Assembly (NCBI GenBank): GCA_963668185.1
Contig: OY764162.1
Coordinates: 1,798,001-1,862,000 of the forward strand
Direction: 5' to 3'
Source of the DNA: G963668185 sp963668185
GTDB taxonomy: Bacteria; Chloroflexota; Dehalococcoidia; Lucifugimonadales; G963668185
Length of the DNA: 64,000 bases
The notes beneath the pieces were generated by a model. The model saw only the letters and a list, made by a program, of their open reading frames with translations, had not been told where the DNA came from and did not search any database. Below are positions 17,951 to 27,259 of the stretch, one piece after another. Both the position numbers and the translations under genes were made by a program. The first letter of the stretch is position 1, and each line of letters begins with the position of its first letter.

Positions 17951-18463
17951 ATGGATCTCAGAGACTACATCAAAGACGTTCCGGACTTCCCCCAGGCCGG
18001 CATTCTGTTTCGAGACATTACGCCGGTCTTCCAGAACGCGGAGGCGTTCAACCACGCGATAGACGCCCTGACCGACGCGACGAATGGCATTGAGTTCGAT
18101 GCCATAGCAGGGATAGAGGCCAGGGGATTTCTCTTTGCGCCGCCTATGGCCCTGAAGCTGGGCTTGCCGTTCATTCCTATGCGAAAGGCCGGAAAGCTCC
18201 CACGCGGTACGCGCACCGTGTCCTACGACCTGGAGTACGGAGAGGCCACGATCGAAATGCACTCGGACGCGGTCTCTCCCGGCGACCGGGTCCTGATCGT
18301 TGACGACGTTCTGGCGACCGGCGGCACCCTGGCCGCCGGCGCTGAGCTTGTGAGGCAGGCGGGCGGGACGGTCGCGGCCGTCGCGGTGCTCATCGAACTC
18401 GTGGACCTCGGGGGACGAGATTCAATTCAGGGAGAAAACATCGTCTCTCTGTTAAAGTTGTAA
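17951..18463 (+). CDS. apt: Adenine phosphoribosyltransferase
   Basis: A 170-residue enzyme joining adenine and PRPP to give AMP. The N-terminal VPDFPQAGILFRDITP motif, AGIEARGFLFA, and the PRPP loop VLIVDDVLATGGTL are all present. The start has AGGAGA at 17941-17946. It sits in the salvage-type run after the nucleoside hydrolase and SDR genes. Confidence 0.96.
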   Translation: MDLRDYIKDVPDFPQAGILFRDITPVFQNAEAFNHAIDALTDATNGIEFDAIAGIEARGFLFAPPMALKLGLPFIPMRKAGKLPRGTRTVSYDLEYGEATIEMHSDAVSPGDRVLIVDDVLATGGTLAAGAELVRQAGGTVAAVAVLIELVDLGGRDSIQGENIVSLLKL

Positions 18464-18540
18464 GAGCCAGTTGAACAAAACTCGCGGACGCCCCTGGGCG
18501 CCGTACCGGCGCACAGAGCGCGCCGTTGGAGGTGCGAAAG

Positions 18541-19278
18541 ATGCCAGTAATCACGATTGGAGGGTTGACCGGAGGCGGAGGAAGGCTGGTTGGGCCGATC
18601 GTGGCCCGGAAGCTGGGGGCCGACTACGTAGATCGGCTCATCCTGACGAACACCGCTCGCCGGGTTGGCGCGACGGTAGAGGCGCTGCACGAAATCGATG
18701 AACGGCCCCCGACGCGGGGCGAACGGTTCTCCCGCATCCTGCAGCGAATACTGGAGCGGTCGGCAATCACCGGGGCCGGGGGCGACCCGTACTTCGGGCC
18801 CGGCGCGATGGCTCTCCTTACCCAGGAGTACGAAGAACTGCCCCAGCCGACCATCACCAAGGGCCACGAAGTCGAGGACGACCAGTACGTGGAGGCCATG
18901 CGAGAGGTGATGGAGGACCTGGTCAAAGACGATAACGTCGTGATCGTGGGTCGCGGAGGATCGGTAATCCTCAAGGACAGCCCCAACGTTCTCCGGGTAG
19001 GCATCGTGGCCCACCTGGAAGACCGCGTGAAGCGGATCATGGACCGCGAGAAGGTGGACCGGAGCAGAGCGGAAGAGATCGTAGCGGGACGGGATCAGGC
19101 GCGAGTTTACAACTTCAAGCGCTTCTTCGAACTGGACGACCCGGAAGCGCCGGAACTCTATCACATGACGATCAACAGCAGCGACGTGAGCCTGGAGTAC
19201 GCCGCCGACGTGATCATAGCGGCGTGCGAGGCGCTCAAAGACGGACGCCTCACCGGCAACGTCATGGCTATGGCATAG
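18541..19278 (+). CDS. Cytidylate kinase-like family protein
   Basis: A 245-residue P-loop kinase-like protein of the AAA_33/cytidylate kinase-like group (Pfam PF13189 type). The N-terminal loop reads GGLTGGGGRLVG, without the usual GKS lysine, as is normal for this family. VIVGRGGSVIL and the HLEDRVKRIMDREK segment match its core. It is not the canonical Cmk; the nucleotide substrate is unproven. Start: ATG 18541 follows GGAGGTG. Last gene of the plus-strand run. Confidence 0.8.
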   Translation: MPVITIGGLTGGGGRLVGPIVARKLGADYVDRLILTNTARRVGATVEALHEIDERPPTRGERFSRILQRILERSAITGAGGDPYFGPGAMALLTQEYEELPQPTITKGHEVEDDQYVEAMREVMEDLVKDDNVVIVGRGGSVILKDSPNVLRVGIVAHLEDRVKRIMDREKVDRSRAEEIVAGRDQARVYNFKRFFELDDPEAPELYHMTINSSDVSLEYAADVIIAACEALKDGRLTGNVMAMA

Positions 19279-19316
19279 CTTCGAGCAGGCCCGTTCGCGG
19301 AGCCGGCGGGAGCCGG

Positions 19317-21170
19317 CTATCCGGGCTGTACCGGCAACACTATGCGCGACGGGTGTGAAGCGTCGTGATAAACGCTCTGCACGGCGCTCTCCACAGGCCC
19401 GCTCACGCCCAAAGGCCCGCCCGTGTTCGGGTTCACGTCGAACCGCGGCCAGTTGCTGCTGCTGATGTCCAGCCTGACGCGGTGGCCCCGCCTGAAGACG
19501 TTCGACGTCGGATAGAGTTCGAACACGAACTCGTAAATCTCGCCGGGCGTCATCAGCTCCTCCGCTTCCCATCCGTTCCTGAAGCGCGCCCTGATGATCG
19601 AGTCGGTGATGTTGAACGCCCTCTCGTCCGCCGACGAGCCGTCGGGCGGGTACACGTCGATCAGCTTTGCGGTGAAGTCCGTATCCACGGCGCTGGACGA
19701 CGCGAACAGCCGCATCTCGATGGGGCCCGTCACCTCGACGTCTTCTTCCAACGGCGGCGTCTGAAACGTCAGCACGTCGTGGCGCGCGTTTAACGGCAGC
19801 GTATCGGTACAGCCGAAGAAGTCCGCGCGCCCGCGCTGGTCGAACGCGCCCGGCTTCATGATCGGCTCAGCCGCCGAGATCCCGCCACCGATGGTGGGAA
19901 CGGGATTCCTGGGATCGAAGGTGTACTGAGTTGGGGCCGTCAAGCTCTCCGGCGGCTCGCCCGGCCTGAGCAGCCCCCCTTCGACCAGGTAGAAGTCCGT
20001 GTACTCCGTGCCTGGCAACGGCCAGTCGGGCTCTCCTCTCCAGTAGCCTCCGTGATGCGTCTTGCTCTCAGACTGGGAACGCAGCGTCTTTGCCTCCGGG
20101 CCGCGCCTTCCTTCGCCCGTGCCCATCGTGAAGAACATGACCGGCATGAGCTCCGCCGCCTCGGTGTGCATTCCTTTCAGGTAATGATCGAACCAGGACA
20201 GCTTGAGGTCCAGGTAGTTGATGTGCGAATCGGTGCCAAAGTCCAGGTCGCCCGACGCGGTCACCTCGTACTGGCCGTGAGTCCAGGGGCCCATCAGCAG
20301 GCGTTGGGGAGACTTCTTGATCTTGCTCAGAAGCTGGTAGCTGCGAGGCGTGTTCCGGGCGTATGAGTCGTACCAGCCTCCCAGGTACAGCGTCGGCACG
20401 TCCGCGTGCTCATCGTAGTACTCTTCCGGCGAGTACCCCCGTTGTTTCCAATAGTCCCCGTACAGTACCTCGGTTTGAAGCTCCATTGCCCACTGCTCGA
20501 TTGTGGGGAAGCTACGCAGCAAGGTGCCTCCTCTCTTGAGTGGGAAGCTGTTCACGATCTGCTCCATTCCCCCTGGGAAGACGGCCTCGATCTGCGCCTT
20601 GGCCTTGAGAGCGGGATCGGCGAGCGCCTCTCTGCTGTTCGTAGCCATGCGGAACGAGTAGATCAGGAACCTCTGCTCGAGGCAGCCGTTCTGCCGCATC
20701 GAGGAATGGAAGTAGTTGGCCGCGCCCACCGCGACGATCATCGTCGCCAGGTGCGGCGGGTTCAGCGTAGCCAGCGCCGCCTGGTCGCTGCCGGCGTAGG
20801 AATCGCCCATGGTGCCGACCTTGCCCGTGCTCCACTCCTGCGTACCCAGCCATTCCACGGTGTCGTAACCGTCCGGGGCCTCCTTCGCGAACGGGTGCCA
20901 CTCGCCTTCCGACTTCAGCCTCCCCCGAACGTCCTGAATCACGCACACATACCCTCGGCGAGCGAAGAACTTCGCCTTGGTCACCTGAGCCGCGGCGGAC
21001 TTGTCGTAAGGCGTGCGCTCCAAGATTACCGGGAATCGTCCTTCGGCGCGGCGTCCCGACTCGGCGGGGAAGTAGATGTCGGTCGCGAGACTGACGCCGT
21101 CCCTGGCGACGATCTGCACGTTCTTTTCGCAAATCGCTTCGTACTGCTGTTGTGAACCTTCGTATGGCAA
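19317..21170 (-). CDS. CocE/NonD family alpha/beta hydrolase (peptidase S15)
   Basis: A hydrolase of about 617 residues related to cocaine esterase and X-Pro dipeptidyl peptidase. The nucleophile is in GTMGDSYAGSDQ, the acid in LGGWYDSYARN and the histidine in GPWTHGQY. The C-terminal galactose-binding-like beta domain runs from about residue 420. The frame stays open to 21332, but the TTG at 21170 has GGAG eight bases before it, and the region upstream overlaps the divergent oxidase, so this start is favoured. Substrate (ester or amide) unknown. Confidence 0.85.
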   Translation of the reverse strand: MPYEGSQQQYEAICEKNVQIVARDGVSLATDIYFPAESGRRAEGRFPVILERTPYDKSAAAQVTKAKFFARRGYVCVIQDVRGRLKSEGEWHPFAKEAPDGYDTVEWLGTQEWSTGKVGTMGDSYAGSDQAALATLNPPHLATMIVAVGAANYFHSSMRQNGCLEQRFLIYSFRMATNSREALADPALKAKAQIEAVFPGGMEQIVNSFPLKRGGTLLRSFPTIEQWAMELQTEVLYGDYWKQRGYSPEEYYDEHADVPTLYLGGWYDSYARNTPRSYQLLSKIKKSPQRLLMGPWTHGQYEVTASGDLDFGTDSHINYLDLKLSWFDHYLKGMHTEAAELMPVMFFTMGTGEGRRGPEAKTLRSQSESKTHHGGYWRGEPDWPLPGTEYTDFYLVEGGLLRPGEPPESLTAPTQYTFDPRNPVPTIGGGISAAEPIMKPGAFDQRGRADFFGCTDTLPLNARHDVLTFQTPPLEEDVEVTGPIEMRLFASSSAVDTDFTAKLIDVYPPDGSSADERAFNITDSIIRARFRNGWEAEELMTPGEIYEFVFELYPTSNVFRRGHRVRLDISSSNWPRFDVNPNTGGPLGVSGPVESAVQSVYHDASHPSRIVLPVQPG

Positions 21171-21338
21171 AGTCGTCGCTCCAAGGCATGGGTTCGGCGC
21201 CTGCCGCACGAGCAGGCCGCGCACGAGTGAGTAAGATAACATGAGGAGCGGTTCCCCAGAAAGCGCGCCGTCATGCGGAATCCAGTATGCAGGCACGTTG
21301 ACGGCAGAGAAGAACCAGGAAGCGGAGAGCATGATCAG

Positions 21339-22499
21339 ATGGCTACCCTAGACGCAGCAGAGGTCGCGGTAATCGGCGGAGGCGTTTCCGGCCTCAGCAC
21401 GGCATGGTGGCTCGCCCGGAACGGCGTTGACGTCGTGCTGCTTGAGAAGGGCATCGTCGGCTGGGAGGCATCGGGGCGCAACGGGGGCGGAATAGGCCAC
21501 ATCGGGGGCATTCCGGCCACGGACAGCCTGGCCCACGTCGAGGTCGCCCTCTGGCCGCAAATGGACGATCTTCTAGGCTATCCCACCGAATGGACGCAGA
21601 GCGGGTTCGCGAGGATGGCGATGAGTGAGCGGGAGCTAGTCGCGCTGAGGAGCATGCTCGGCCACGTGAGGCAAGTCGGCGGCGACCACGAGTGGATCGA
21701 CGGCGACACGTTCAGGGAGTGGGTGCCGATGGCCTCGGAAAAGGTGTTGGGCGGCCTGTACACGCCGACCGCCGGCCACTCCAACCCTCAGCGTACGTCC
21801 CAAGCCTATGCGTGGGCGTTGCAGGACCTGGGAGGCCGCATTCACCAGAACACGACGGTAACGGGCATTGTCGTCGAAGGAGAGAGGGCCAGACGCGTGC
21901 TGACCGACGAGGGAAGCGTGGAGACGGACTTCGTGGTCTGCGCCGCCGGCCCGCAGACGGGCCTGGTCGCGGAGATGGCGGGCGCATACGTGCCGGTGGC
22001 GCAGGGGCGGGTTGAGATCATCGTCACCGCTCCCCTTCCGTTGCAGTGGATGGGAATGATCGTAGCCAGCGGCCTGTACGGGCGGCAGACCGTGCGCGGA
22101 AACCTGGCATACGGCGGCGGCAACCAGGAGTGGATCGACGTGGACCTGCAGTCCCCTGAAAAGCCGAACACGCCGCTGATTCGAAACGTCGCGCGCCGCC
22201 TTGCGGAACTCTATCCCCTCGTAGAGGACACGCCCCTCCTGAGAAGCTGGAGCGGCGTCGTGGAACAGACGCCGGACTACTCGCCGATCATAGACTTCGT
22301 CGGACAGCCGGCCAACATGATCGTGATCACGATGTCGGGCGACGGTTTCGGACTGTCTCCGGCTACCGGCAAGGCGGCGTCCGAACTCGTGCTGCACGGC
22401 GAGACCGCAATCGACATCAGCGGCATGAGGCTGAGCCGGTTCGCCGACGTCAAGCCGGGCTGGCGCGAGGAGCGGGGCTGGACGCCTGAGCCCGAGTAA
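21339..22499 (+). CDS. FAD-dependent glycine/D-amino acid oxidase family protein
   Basis: A 386-residue flavoenzyme of the DAO family. The dinucleotide fold is VAVIGGGVSGLSTAWWLARNG near the start, followed by LLEKGIVGWEASGRNGGGIG, where the SGRNGG stretch contacts FAD. VVCAAGPQTG and GDGFGLSPATGKAASEL near the C-terminus are family motifs. Start: ATG 21339 with GGAGAG at 21324-21329. Likely oxidises a glycine derivative or secondary amine; the substrate is not known. Confidence 0.88.
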   Translation: MATLDAAEVAVIGGGVSGLSTAWWLARNGVDVVLLEKGIVGWEASGRNGGGIGHIGGIPATDSLAHVEVALWPQMDDLLGYPTEWTQSGFARMAMSERELVALRSMLGHVRQVGGDHEWIDGDTFREWVPMASEKVLGGLYTPTAGHSNPQRTSQAYAWALQDLGGRIHQNTTVTGIVVEGERARRVLTDEGSVETDFVVCAAGPQTGLVAEMAGAYVPVAQGRVEIIVTAPLPLQWMGMIVASGLYGRQTVRGNLAYGGGNQEWIDVDLQSPEKPNTPLIRNVARRLAELYPLVEDTPLLRSWSGVVEQTPDYSPIIDFVGQPANMIVITMSGDGFGLSPATGKAASELVLHGETAIDISGMRLSRFADVKPGWREERGWTPEPE

Positions 22500-22529
22500 G
22501 ACCAGTACCGCACGCGTGACCGTTCCGTC

Positions 22530-22556
22530 CCGTTCGTGGTGAGCCTGTCGAACCAT
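22530..22556. repeat. Dispersed repeat, family A
   Basis: Copy of the TTCG-TGGTGAGCCTGTCGAA-CCA element found many times in the intergenic DNA of this window. Confidence 0.8.
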
Positions 22557-22595
22557 GAGCGGGCTGCTGACCGCACGCGTGACTGAAGTGCAGAA

Positions 22596-22671
22596 TGGTC
22601 GGGGTGACTGGACTTGAACCAGCGACCTCGGCAACCCCATTGCCGCGCGCTCCCGACTGCGCCACACCCCG
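22596..22671 (-). tRNA. tRNA-Pro (anticodon GGG)
   Basis: Full cloverleaf on the minus strand: acceptor CGGGGTG / CACCCCG, D arm GCGC...GCGC, anticodon stem CGGCA / TGCCG with loop ATGGGGT giving anticodon GGG, T arm with TTCAAGT, discriminator A and an encoded CCA (22596-22598). Confidence 0.95.
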
Positions 22672-22683
22672 ACTGTTGCTAGT

Positions 22684-24117
22684 TTAGCACAGCGCCCGGC
22701 GGCGGAATCTGAGGGCCGCCAGCGCCAGCAGCCATGCGGCGAGCAAGACGCCGGAGGCGTCCATCATGCCCGTAGCGCCGCCGGGCCCCGCGTTGCAGCT
22801 TCCCGGTTCAGGGGCCTGCGGCTCCACGGCGCTCTCAACTGCGTCAACAACCTCCGCTTCTACCTCTACCTCGGAGACGTCGACCGGCTCCGCCTCAGGT
22901 TCGGGCGCGACTGGCCTTGTGTCGAGCGTGTACATGTCGAGTGAGGGCGCGGCCTGGGGCGTCGGTCTGGACGATCGGGCTTCGGGGACCGAGTAGTCAG
23001 GCTCAGGCGCGCCCATGAACTCGCGCCAGACGCTGTCCAGTTCCTCGATGCCCAACCCATACACTGAGTTAAGCGCCTCGTCCATCGGCTTGCCGCTCTT
23101 GAGCCGGGCCAGCAACGCCCGTATCTTCGCCGGGCCGTGGATATAGATCATGTATGAGACCACGCTCTTCGACTGGCCGTAGAAGATGATCACGTCCTCA
23201 GGATCGGGCGGCAGGAACTGCATGTTGAGGACGGGGAGAAGCCGGTCGGTCTCAATCGCGAACTCGAGCGCAATGTCGTATGAAAAGCCCGGCTGAGGGT
23301 TGCCGAACTCCGCGATGCCTTCGTCCAGCCAGGCCGGCAGCCTGCTGACAGACCCGTCGCCCGCCTGATGAGTCAGGATGTGAGTAGCTTCGTGGCCCGC
23401 GGTGCCCAGCGCGTAGCTGCTGCTCCCAAGTATCAGAATCGTGTTGAACTCTGAGAACGCTTGCCCTTCGGCGATGAGTTCATGCCCGATCTGCCGTATC
23501 CCCGGGGGTAGGGCAACCAGCATCTCGCCGTAGTTGTTGTACACAGTCGCCCTGATTGGGATGGACGGGTCCACTCCCAGAACAGGGGCCATCGTATCCA
23601 GAGTCAGGACAAGAGTTTCGAGGATGTCTTCCGCTCTCCTCTTGACCGGGCCGTGGTATGCGACGGTTACGGCGCCCGAAGCGATCTCTATCCAATCGAA
23701 CCTCGGGTCTTCATAGACAAAGTCCTGGAAGCCCGTCTCGTGAAAGTTGCCGGCGGCGTCCTCTATCTCGAAGCTGACTTGAAGCAGCGCGCCGGATGGA
23801 ATGTAGCCGTCGCCAAATCCGGCCCGCCAGAACAACCTCGCATCCACGGTCTTGCCGACTCTGTGACCCAGATGCTCGTAAACCCCTCGGCTTTTTGCCG
23901 GCGACCTGAGCCTGACGGCCACGGAGGTTATGGGAGAGTCGCTTTCGGCCTGCACCCTGAAACGAATGCCGTACGGAAACTCTACCGCCGCTTCAGCAAG
24001 AGTGACCTTGATGGGACTCTCAGGGCCCTCGTCCGCTGCCGCCGGGCCTGCATGGAGAAGGCCGCCCAGGATCAGGGCGAAAAACGAAAGGACGGCGGCA
24101 GTCAGGAGCTTGAGCAC
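22684..24117 (-). CDS. Exported gluzincin-type peptidase with C-terminal anchor
   Basis: A 477-residue protein of the peptidase MA-like group. A Sec signal peptide covers residues 1-29. The zinc site is GHEATH (about residue 250) with the third ligand in WLDEGIAEF. The middle 100-190 region is a beta-rich domain. After the catalytic domain comes a Pro/Glu/Val-rich low-complexity tail, then SCNAGPGG, a hydrophobic stretch and a final RFRRR. That last part resembles a processed C-terminal sorting signal. The start is GTG with a weak ribosome site, so it may differ slightly. Likely a cell-surface protease; substrate unknown. Confidence 0.82.
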   Translation of the reverse strand: MLKLLTAAVLSFFALILGGLLHAGPAAADEGPESPIKVTLAEAAVEFPYGIRFRVQAESDSPITSVAVRLRSPAKSRGVYEHLGHRVGKTVDARLFWRAGFGDGYIPSGALLQVSFEIEDAAGNFHETGFQDFVYEDPRFDWIEIASGAVTVAYHGPVKRRAEDILETLVLTLDTMAPVLGVDPSIPIRATVYNNYGEMLVALPPGIRQIGHELIAEGQAFSEFNTILILGSSSYALGTAGHEATHILTHQAGDGSVSRLPAWLDEGIAEFGNPQPGFSYDIALEFAIETDRLLPVLNMQFLPPDPEDVIIFYGQSKSVVSYMIYIHGPAKIRALLARLKSGKPMDEALNSVYGLGIEELDSVWREFMGAPEPDYSVPEARSSRPTPQAAPSLDMYTLDTRPVAPEPEAEPVDVSEVEVEAEVVDAVESAVEPQAPEPGSCNAGPGGATGMMDASGVLLAAWLLALAALRFRRRALC

Positions 24118-24180
24118 GGTCTCATTCTACCGAAGGGCGCCCGCGCCGCGTTTCCACACGAGCACGACGCTCTATCGCGG

Positions 24181-24792
24181 CTACCCGCGCTCGCTCAATC
24201 GCCGGCGCGCGTAGGCAACGCGATAGACCGCAGTGCCGATGCCGAGAGTCGCAATCGCGCCAAGCACTACCGTCAGCGCCAGGGGGATCCACTGCGCGGC
24301 GACCAGCGCTGCGGAAAGTGCGATAACCCTCTCCGTTCTGGTCATAACGCCCACTTCACAATCGACGTCCAACGCTTCGGCCCTCGCTCGAACGTAGCTC
24401 ACCATGAAGGATCCGATGATGGCCAGGAAAGCCAGGAGAACGATGAGCGGAGAATCTTCGCGGATGAAGTACACCGACACGCCGAACAGAACGGCGGCCT
24501 CCGAAACGCGGTCTATCGTGGAGTCGAGCAGGGCTCCGAAGGGGCCGGCCTTGCCCGTGGCTCGCGCCAGGGCTCCGTCCAGCATGTCGAACACGCCGGA
24601 GAACAGCAGCACCAAGCCGCCGGCCAGCAGGTAGCCGGCGCCGGCCAGCCCCGCCGCGGCGAAGGCCACCAGGAGGCCGGCGACGGTCACCGCGTCTGGA
24701 GATACCCCGGCCCAGGCCAACGCGCCGGCTGCGGGCCGTTCGACATAGACCCCCAGCGCCCTTCGAATCGACGCCCGAACCTGAGTGCGCAC
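24181..24792 (-). CDS. CDP-alcohol phosphatidyltransferase, PI-phosphate-synthase-like
   Basis: A 203-residue membrane enzyme that joins CDP-diacylglycerol to an alcohol. The family signature DMLDGALAR...GALLDSTID supplies the metal-binding aspartates. Five to six membrane segments are visible. Its neighbours are a PimA-like mannosyltransferase and inositol-phosphate synthase, so phosphatidylinositol phosphate synthase is the likely role, as in actinobacteria. The GTG start overlaps the stop of the upstream glycosyltransferase by one base (TAGTG). Confidence 0.88.
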   Translation of the reverse strand: MRTQVRASIRRALGVYVERPAAGALAWAGVSPDAVTVAGLLVAFAAAGLAGAGYLLAGGLVLLFSGVFDMLDGALARATGKAGPFGALLDSTIDRVSEAAVLFGVSVYFIREDSPLIVLLAFLAIIGSFMVSYVRARAEALDVDCEVGVMTRTERVIALSAALVAAQWIPLALTVVLGAIATLGIGTAVYRVAYARRRLSERG

Positions 24793-25946
24793 TAACTTAC
24801 GGCAGCGCCCCGGCGCGCCTCCATTCGGACACGGTAATGGTCCATCACGCGCTGCGCCACCCGGTCCCAGCGGTACTCTTGAACGGTATCGAGGCCGTTG
24901 CAGGAAAGCCTAGCCCTGAGCGCCTTGTCCCGGAGCAGTCGTTCGATCATGCTCGCGAGGGCCGCTTCGTTCTTCGGCGGCACCAGCACGCCGTCGTGCC
25001 CGTCGCGGATCACGTCCGAGTATCCGTCTATTCGGCTGGCGACGATTGGTGCGCCTGAGGCCATGGCCTCCAGGAGAACGATTCCGAAGCTCTCCTTCCC
25101 GGTGGCCGGCGAGCAATAGACGTCCGCCGACCGGAAGTAGCGGGCCTTGTCTCTCTCGGATACTCCGCCCACGAACATGACGTCTTTCAGGTTGCGCTCG
25201 CCGATGATGTGCTGCGAGTCCATGTCGGGATTGCCGGGGCCGACCACTATCAGCCGGGTATCGGGCCAGTCCCACTTCAGCCTGGAGTAAGCTCCAAGCA
25301 GGTATTTCAGGCCCTTTCTCTTGTCCAGCCGCCCCAGAAAGAGAATGTTCAGCTTGCCGTCCCGGAGGTGTTCGAAAGGCTTGACGTCCGGGCCGAAGTT
25401 ATCGACCTGGATGCCGTTGGGAATGATCTCGTAGTCTCCGGGGAAGTTGCCGTTTATGAACTTGCGCGCCGTCTCGGACACTGCGATGCGCCCGTGAATC
25501 TTCTTCAGGTAAGGCTGCGCCAGGCGCTTGCCTCCAACGTGATAGACCTTGTGGCCGCCGTTCGTGTGAAACGTCCCGATGTTCACCGTCTCGGAGGCCT
25601 TGATGGTCCACAAGGACGTGAACCCCGCGAACGGCTCATGAAGATGGATCAGGTCGAAGGCTTCCCGCTCCAGGAGCGTCCTGATACGCGGGTAGAGCCA
25701 TATCGAAAGGGATATCCGCGCTATCGACCCGCCGCTTGGGATGGGGACCGGCCGCCCCATCGGAATGAAGTCCGGGTCCGCGACGTTCTCAGGCTTCGAG
25801 CATGGGCCGATGACCTTCACGCGGTGGCCCCAGCTCCTGAACTGGTGCGCCAGGCTGTTGATGTGGTCCGTTACGCCGCCTCTGTGCGAGTGGTCGTACG
25901 GCGATACCAGCGCCAGCTTCAGAGGTCTATGAGTATCCAAAGGCAT
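24792..25946 (-). CDS. GT4 glycosyltransferase, PimA-like
   Basis: A 384-residue GT-B glycosyltransferase. The N-terminus has SPYDHSHRGGVTDHINSLA, matching the acceptor/GDP loop of phosphatidylinositol mannosyltransferase PimA; LHEPF and the C-terminal ESFGIVLLEAMASG donor-binding motif (EX7E) follow. Gene order beside the PI-synthase-like gene and ino1 supports mannose transfer to phosphatidylinositol on the inner face of the membrane. Another lipid or sugar acceptor remains possible. Confidence 0.87.
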   Translation of the reverse strand: MPLDTHRPLKLALVSPYDHSHRGGVTDHINSLAHQFRSWGHRVKVIGPCSKPENVADPDFIPMGRPVPIPSGGSIARISLSIWLYPRIRTLLEREAFDLIHLHEPFAGFTSLWTIKASETVNIGTFHTNGGHKVYHVGGKRLAQPYLKKIHGRIAVSETARKFINGNFPGDYEIIPNGIQVDNFGPDVKPFEHLRDGKLNILFLGRLDKRKGLKYLLGAYSRLKWDWPDTRLIVVGPGNPDMDSQHIIGERNLKDVMFVGGVSERDKARYFRSADVYCSPATGKESFGIVLLEAMASGAPIVASRIDGYSDVIRDGHDGVLVPPKNEAALASMIERLLRDKALRARLSCNGLDTVQEYRWDRVAQRVMDHYRVRMEARRGAAVS

Positions 25947-26031
25947 TCAGGCTCCCGTGAATGCTAAGCCCTCCGCCTCAACCTGCTCCGAACCCTGCCC
26001 TGCGAGAGTACAACTCTCCAGAGTCTCACAG

Positions 26032-27147
26032 CTAGGCGCCGTCCACCACGTCTCCCGTGAAAGCGAAGCCGTCCTCGCCCGCTATGAAATCTTCCACCAT
26101 CTGGCGGGCCTCGGAGTCCGTGTACTGCACCGGGGGCGACTTCATAAAGTAAGCGGAAGGCCCCAGAATCGGCCCGCCGATCCCCCTGTCCTTGGCGATC
26201 TTGGCGCACCGGATCGCGTCGATGACGACGCCGGCCGAGTTCGGGCTGTCCCATACCTCCAGCTTGAGTTCGACGTTCAAGGGTACATCCCCGAAACTCT
26301 CGCCCTCAAGCCTGATGTACGCCCACTTGCGGTCGCTGAGCCAGGACACGTGGTCGCTGGGGCCTATGTGGATGTTCTCCCCCGACAGCACGTGGTCCAC
26401 CTGTGAGGTGACAGAGTTGGTCTTGGAGACCTTCTTCGAGGTGAGCCTGTCGCGCTCCAGCATGTTCAGAAAGTCCGAGTTGCCCCCGAAGTTCAGTTGG
26501 TACGAGTTGACCAGCTCCACTCCCCTGTCCATGAACAGCCGGGTAAGCACGCGGTGGACTATCGTCGCTCCGACCTGGGACTTGATGTCATCGCCGATGA
26601 TCGGCGCGCCGGCCTCCCTGAATCGCCTCTGCCAGTAGTCCCCCTCGCCGCTCGCGATGAACACCGGGATGCAGTTCACCATCGCGCAGTTGGCGGCGAG
26701 TATCTGCTCCACGTACCAGCGCGTGGCCTGCTCGGAGCCGACCGGAAGGTAGTTGATGACCACATCTACTTGGCGCTCCTTCAGGATGCCGATCACGTCG
26801 TCCGTGGCGCCCGGTGCCTTCTCGATCACGTCGGACATGTACTTGCCGATGCCGTCGTGCGTCATGCCGCGCTCGACAGTCACGCCCGTGTAGGGCACGT
26901 CCGCGAACTTCACGGTGTTGTTCGGCTCCGCGAAGATCGCCTCGGACAGGTCCAGGCCCACCTTGTTCGCGTCGATGTCGAAGGCCGCAACCACGTTGAT
27001 GTCGCCGATGCCGTACTCTCCCAGCACCGGGTGCATCAGGCCCGGAATGTTGTCGTCAGTGGTGGCGTCGGCGTACTTCTGGACGCCCTGCACAAGGGAT
27101 GAGGCGCAGTTGCCTACCCCTATCACTGCCACGTTTATCGATGACAA
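26032..27147 (-). CDS. ino1: myo-Inositol-1-phosphate synthase
   Basis: A 371-residue short (bacterial/archaeal) form. It isomerises glucose 6-phosphate to inositol phosphate with NAD. The NAD fold is VIGVGNCASSLVQG at residues 8-21. NYLPVGSEQATRWY, GDDIKSQVGATIVHR and NFGGNSDFLNM are active-site segments of the family. It begins the minus-strand inositol-lipid group with the pimA-like and PI-synthase-like genes, 85 bases apart from the former. Confidence 0.95.
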   Translation of the reverse strand: MSSINVAVIGVGNCASSLVQGVQKYADATTDDNIPGLMHPVLGEYGIGDINVVAAFDIDANKVGLDLSEAIFAEPNNTVKFADVPYTGVTVERGMTHDGIGKYMSDVIEKAPGATDDVIGILKERQVDVVINYLPVGSEQATRWYVEQILAANCAMVNCIPVFIASGEGDYWQRRFREAGAPIIGDDIKSQVGATIVHRVLTRLFMDRGVELVNSYQLNFGGNSDFLNMLERDRLTSKKVSKTNSVTSQVDHVLSGENIHIGPSDHVSWLSDRKWAYIRLEGESFGDVPLNVELKLEVWDSPNSAGVVIDAIRCAKIAKDRGIGGPILGPSAYFMKSPPVQYTDSEARQMVEDFIAGEDGFAFTGDVVDGA

Positions 27148-27259
27148 CGCCGACCTCCCTGCAATCGATTCATTCTACAGTTGCCCATAGCCGCAACAGC
27201 ATGGATTCTAGCATCGGCCTGCTTTCCCATACAACGAAACCGGACCCGCGTACACGCTT

